Shown: positions 61,990 to 64,000 of the stretch, one piece after another | Numbering within the stretch: the first letter of the stretch is position 1 | Layout of the letters: every line of letters starts with the position of its first letter | Assembly (NCBI GenBank): GCA_034440635.1 | Contig: JAOTON010002101.1 | Location: 930,001-994,000, forward strand | DNA: 64,000 bases | From: Lepas anatifera | Taxonomy: Eukaryota > Arthropoda > Thecostraca > Lepadidae | Direction of reading: 5' to 3' | The notes under the pieces: generated by a model | Told to the model about the DNA's origin: nothing | The model's input: the letters and a program-made list of their open reading frames with translations, nothing else | Databases searched by the model: none | Position numbers and translations under genes: made by a program

Positions 61990-62430
61990 GGTCAGAGTTT
62001 ACAGATACGGTTGTGTTATTAAACGGAATGTGGCACCTTTATAGCGTGATTCTAACTGATATAGCCAAGTTGTAAAGCATGACGGAAAACACGGTTTCAA
62101 ATATATAATTTGTCTTGAAACTCAAAATTTCCGCAGATAAAAAAACTAAAAACCTACCTGAAATGTACCCAGAATTTACCCCGGTTAGTAGTCATCGCCC
62201 TAATTGATTTCTGTTCTTTTTTACCGAGATGCTTGTATTGGTAGATATACAAATGTCGAGACATCTCCGCCATGTCACTCATAGATTTCACCTTTTTGTT
62301 TCGCCAGTCTTTACGAGACCATGACATAAACATGCGAGCATAACGGGGGGGGGTGGGCGTGTTTAGCAGCTCGGCCATATCACATGCGAACATAACGTGA
62401 TTCAATGCTGCCGAAAAAGCCATGCCGTTT
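61990..62430 (-). pseudogene. Second relic of the unrecognised foldback-element gene
   Basis: The plus-strand stretch GGCACCTTTATAGCGTGATT through AAATTTCCGCAGATAAAA matches the central part of the foldback element (about 19730-19870). On the minus strand an open frame (62154-62423) ends TTNRGKFWVHFR. GGTACATTTCAG|GTAGGT just before its stop offers a splice donor, so the matched stretch may be an intron between this exon and the DQTLDKF exon preserved at 20013-20250. The 89 residues include SRKDWRNKKVKSMSDMAEMS and show no family I recognise. Confidence 0.35.
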
Positions 62431-62434
62431 TTAA

Positions 62435-62985
62435 TATATTTATATAATCCACTGCGTTTCCATTAGCGTCGTTGTGGCATGAGCTTCACTTGACGTGGAT
62501 AAAGGAGACGTAACCATATGAGCCGGTTGAGTGCGTAGGTACGCTGTCAGGCCAAATTCTTATGCAAAACAATGGGTTTGGCTCCCGCCTCCTGTACGTA
62601 CTACTGAGTCTGTGAGCAGAGCTTGGCATCTGAAGGTGGATAAGCCCGATACATGAGGCTAGACAACATAGCTGTAACAGGGCTGGGACAGCTTTGTCTC
62701 CACACATGAGCGAATATCAGCTTCACCTATAATTAGTGCTAGTTCCCACATCATTCCGCATTTACTGCATCCCATTCCGGTGTAGACAAGGACACACAAC
62801 ATCAAAAATAACTATTTCCGTGTGTTATTTTAGTCTTCTTTATGCATTTGTGCGACATAGCTGCACTGCAGATAAAAAAGTCAGCAATGCGAGTCACCCA
62901 AAATCATCGCCATGGACTTAAAAATGCTGATTGGAGAAGCCCGAACTTGAAATAATTCCAATAAATACCATTTCGAAAGTGATAT
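62435..62985. other. No recognisable feature
   Basis: Nothing supported; a 73-residue minus frame at 62486-62707 does not fit the missing SLC7 exons. Confidence 0.35.
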
Positions 62986-62991
62986 GATTAA

Positions 62992-64000
62992 CACCCGCAC
63001 TGAAGAGGGGTGAGGTACTAACGCGCACTGAAGGGGGAGAGGGGCTGGTAGGCCTCCCCCTAAGACCTCGGAAACTAAGAGACGTAGAAAAACGCCGGTT
63101 GGAGCATGGTGAAGGCTATAATGATTTACACCATAAACAGTTTTCATTGATCTAGGTCAATATCTTCAACGTGAAACGAGGTCATCAATGTCAAATATTG
63201 GCCATGCTAGGGACCTATTGGGAAATGCCGTGATTATGCGGAAAAAGGGTATAACTTAAAGACGTACTAGGGTCACAAAAAGAAGGTCATAAAGAATATT
63301 TCCAATGATTTTGGAGTTAAGATCATTTAAGGTCACGGACCTATGAGGGCACACTATGGTATACAAGCTATAATAGCATACAGACAATAGAGCTTGTTTT
63401 ATACTTTTTGAACATGCAAGACGTTTCGAGGACAGTGTTCCTTCGTCAGTTGAAAGGTTAGCACATATTTATGGAAACACGATGAAATATGACAACGTTC
63501 ACACTTTACAGTACTGCACCACTCTGTACTGTACTGAAAATGTGACGTTGCTATTTTCATCGCGTTTTCCAGAAATATGAGCTAAGCTTTCATCTGACGA
63601 AGGAACACTGTTTCAGAAACGTCTTGTCTGTTTAAAAAATATACAATAAGATACATTGTGTGTTTCTATACCTGTCTAAAACTCAAACTAGCTATAATGT
63701 ACGCTATAACCAGCACTAAAACAGCTTTTCGGTGAGAAATGAGGATTGAAATTTACCCATGACCTTTGACCTTGACGTTTGACCCTGACCTTTACTTCGA
63801 GTTACCTTAGATATGACGTCATAGCATAATATACATCAGACCGGGTAACGCCATTTGACCGAAAGCACTGGAATAAATGGCCTTGGAAGTGCTGAAATGA
63901 CTGACCTGTGACCTTTGACCCCGTCCTTGACCTTCATGTGAGATGACCTTAACATATCATCCCGCTTATATCGGCGTTATGACGTCACCATTCGGTCTCC
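62992..64000 (+). mobile_element. TTAA-type element, group E, running off the window
   Basis: TTAA (62988-62991) is followed by CACCCGCACTGAAGAGGGG and a second near-copy, GCGCACTGAAGGGGGAGAGG, echoing the doubled ends of group B. AGGTCA/TGACCT words continue to the window edge. A foldback repeat (63417-63626) is nested inside. The right end is outside the window. Confidence 0.65.
63417..63626. repeat. Foldback repeat with ~82-bp arms
   Basis: CAAGACGTTTCGAGGACAGT and GTTCCTTCGTCAG at 63417-63450 mirror CTGACGAAGGAACACTG and GAAACGTCTTG at 63594-63626. Pairing extends inward through TTTCATCGCG and ATGTGACGTTG to a ~45-bp loop. Confidence 0.75.

Overview
The window is nuclear DNA from an animal, most likely an invertebrate. 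Evidence is the set of short GT-AG-bounded exons of an SLC7 amino-acid transporter, tRNA-derived SINEs, two metazoan-type non-LTR retrotransposons, a THAP-domain exon and a very dense load of short DNA transposons. The species cannot be fixed from this sequence. There are no operons, CRISPR arrays or ordinary tRNA/rRNA genes.

The only clear host gene is the 3' part of an SLC7 L-type (LAT-like) transporter on the minus strand. Eight coding exons were recovered by joining reading frame, splice phase and GT/AG signals: 56058-55954, 54245-54125, 50412-50368, 50132-50009, 39694-39494, 36794-36645, 33818-33641 and 31152-31088 (stop). They encode about 329 residues, from roughly TM4 to the C terminus. 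The first third of the protein was not found and probably lies beyond the right edge. Its introns are full of mobile DNA: a mariner-like transposase relic, several hAT MITEs, TTAA elements, SINEs, AT microsatellites, and a minisatellite that starts at a splice acceptor. A TATA box and an acidic N-terminal-like ORF near 40.2-40.6 kb may mark an internal promoter.

The left third holds a TTAA element (22-1001), a decayed Jockey/CR1-like non-LTR element (4.2-6.75 kb), a ~345-bp tandem array (7.7-11.2 kb) split by two TTAA elements, another TTAA element (11.9-12.9 kb), and a 2.6-kb palindromic foldback element (18.6-21.3 kb) with an 8-bp target duplication. That element carries pieces of an unrecognised coding region. 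A THAP zinc-finger exon is at 23.64-23.94 kb. A degenerate minisatellite at 25-27 kb is split by a TTAA element that itself contains a SINE.

The right end (57.4-64 kb) has an L1/Tx1-like ORF2 relic, two full TTAA elements, a second relic of the coding region seen in the foldback element, and the start of one more TTAA element.

The dominant theme is a set of about ten non-autonomous elements of ~0.84-1.4 kb flanked by TTAA. They fall into five terminal-sequence groups (A-E here) and are all saturated with the hexamer AGGTCA/TGACCT in direct, inverted and everted arrangement. Several sit inside tandem repeats whose other copies show the unoccupied site. No transposase for them is encoded in the window.
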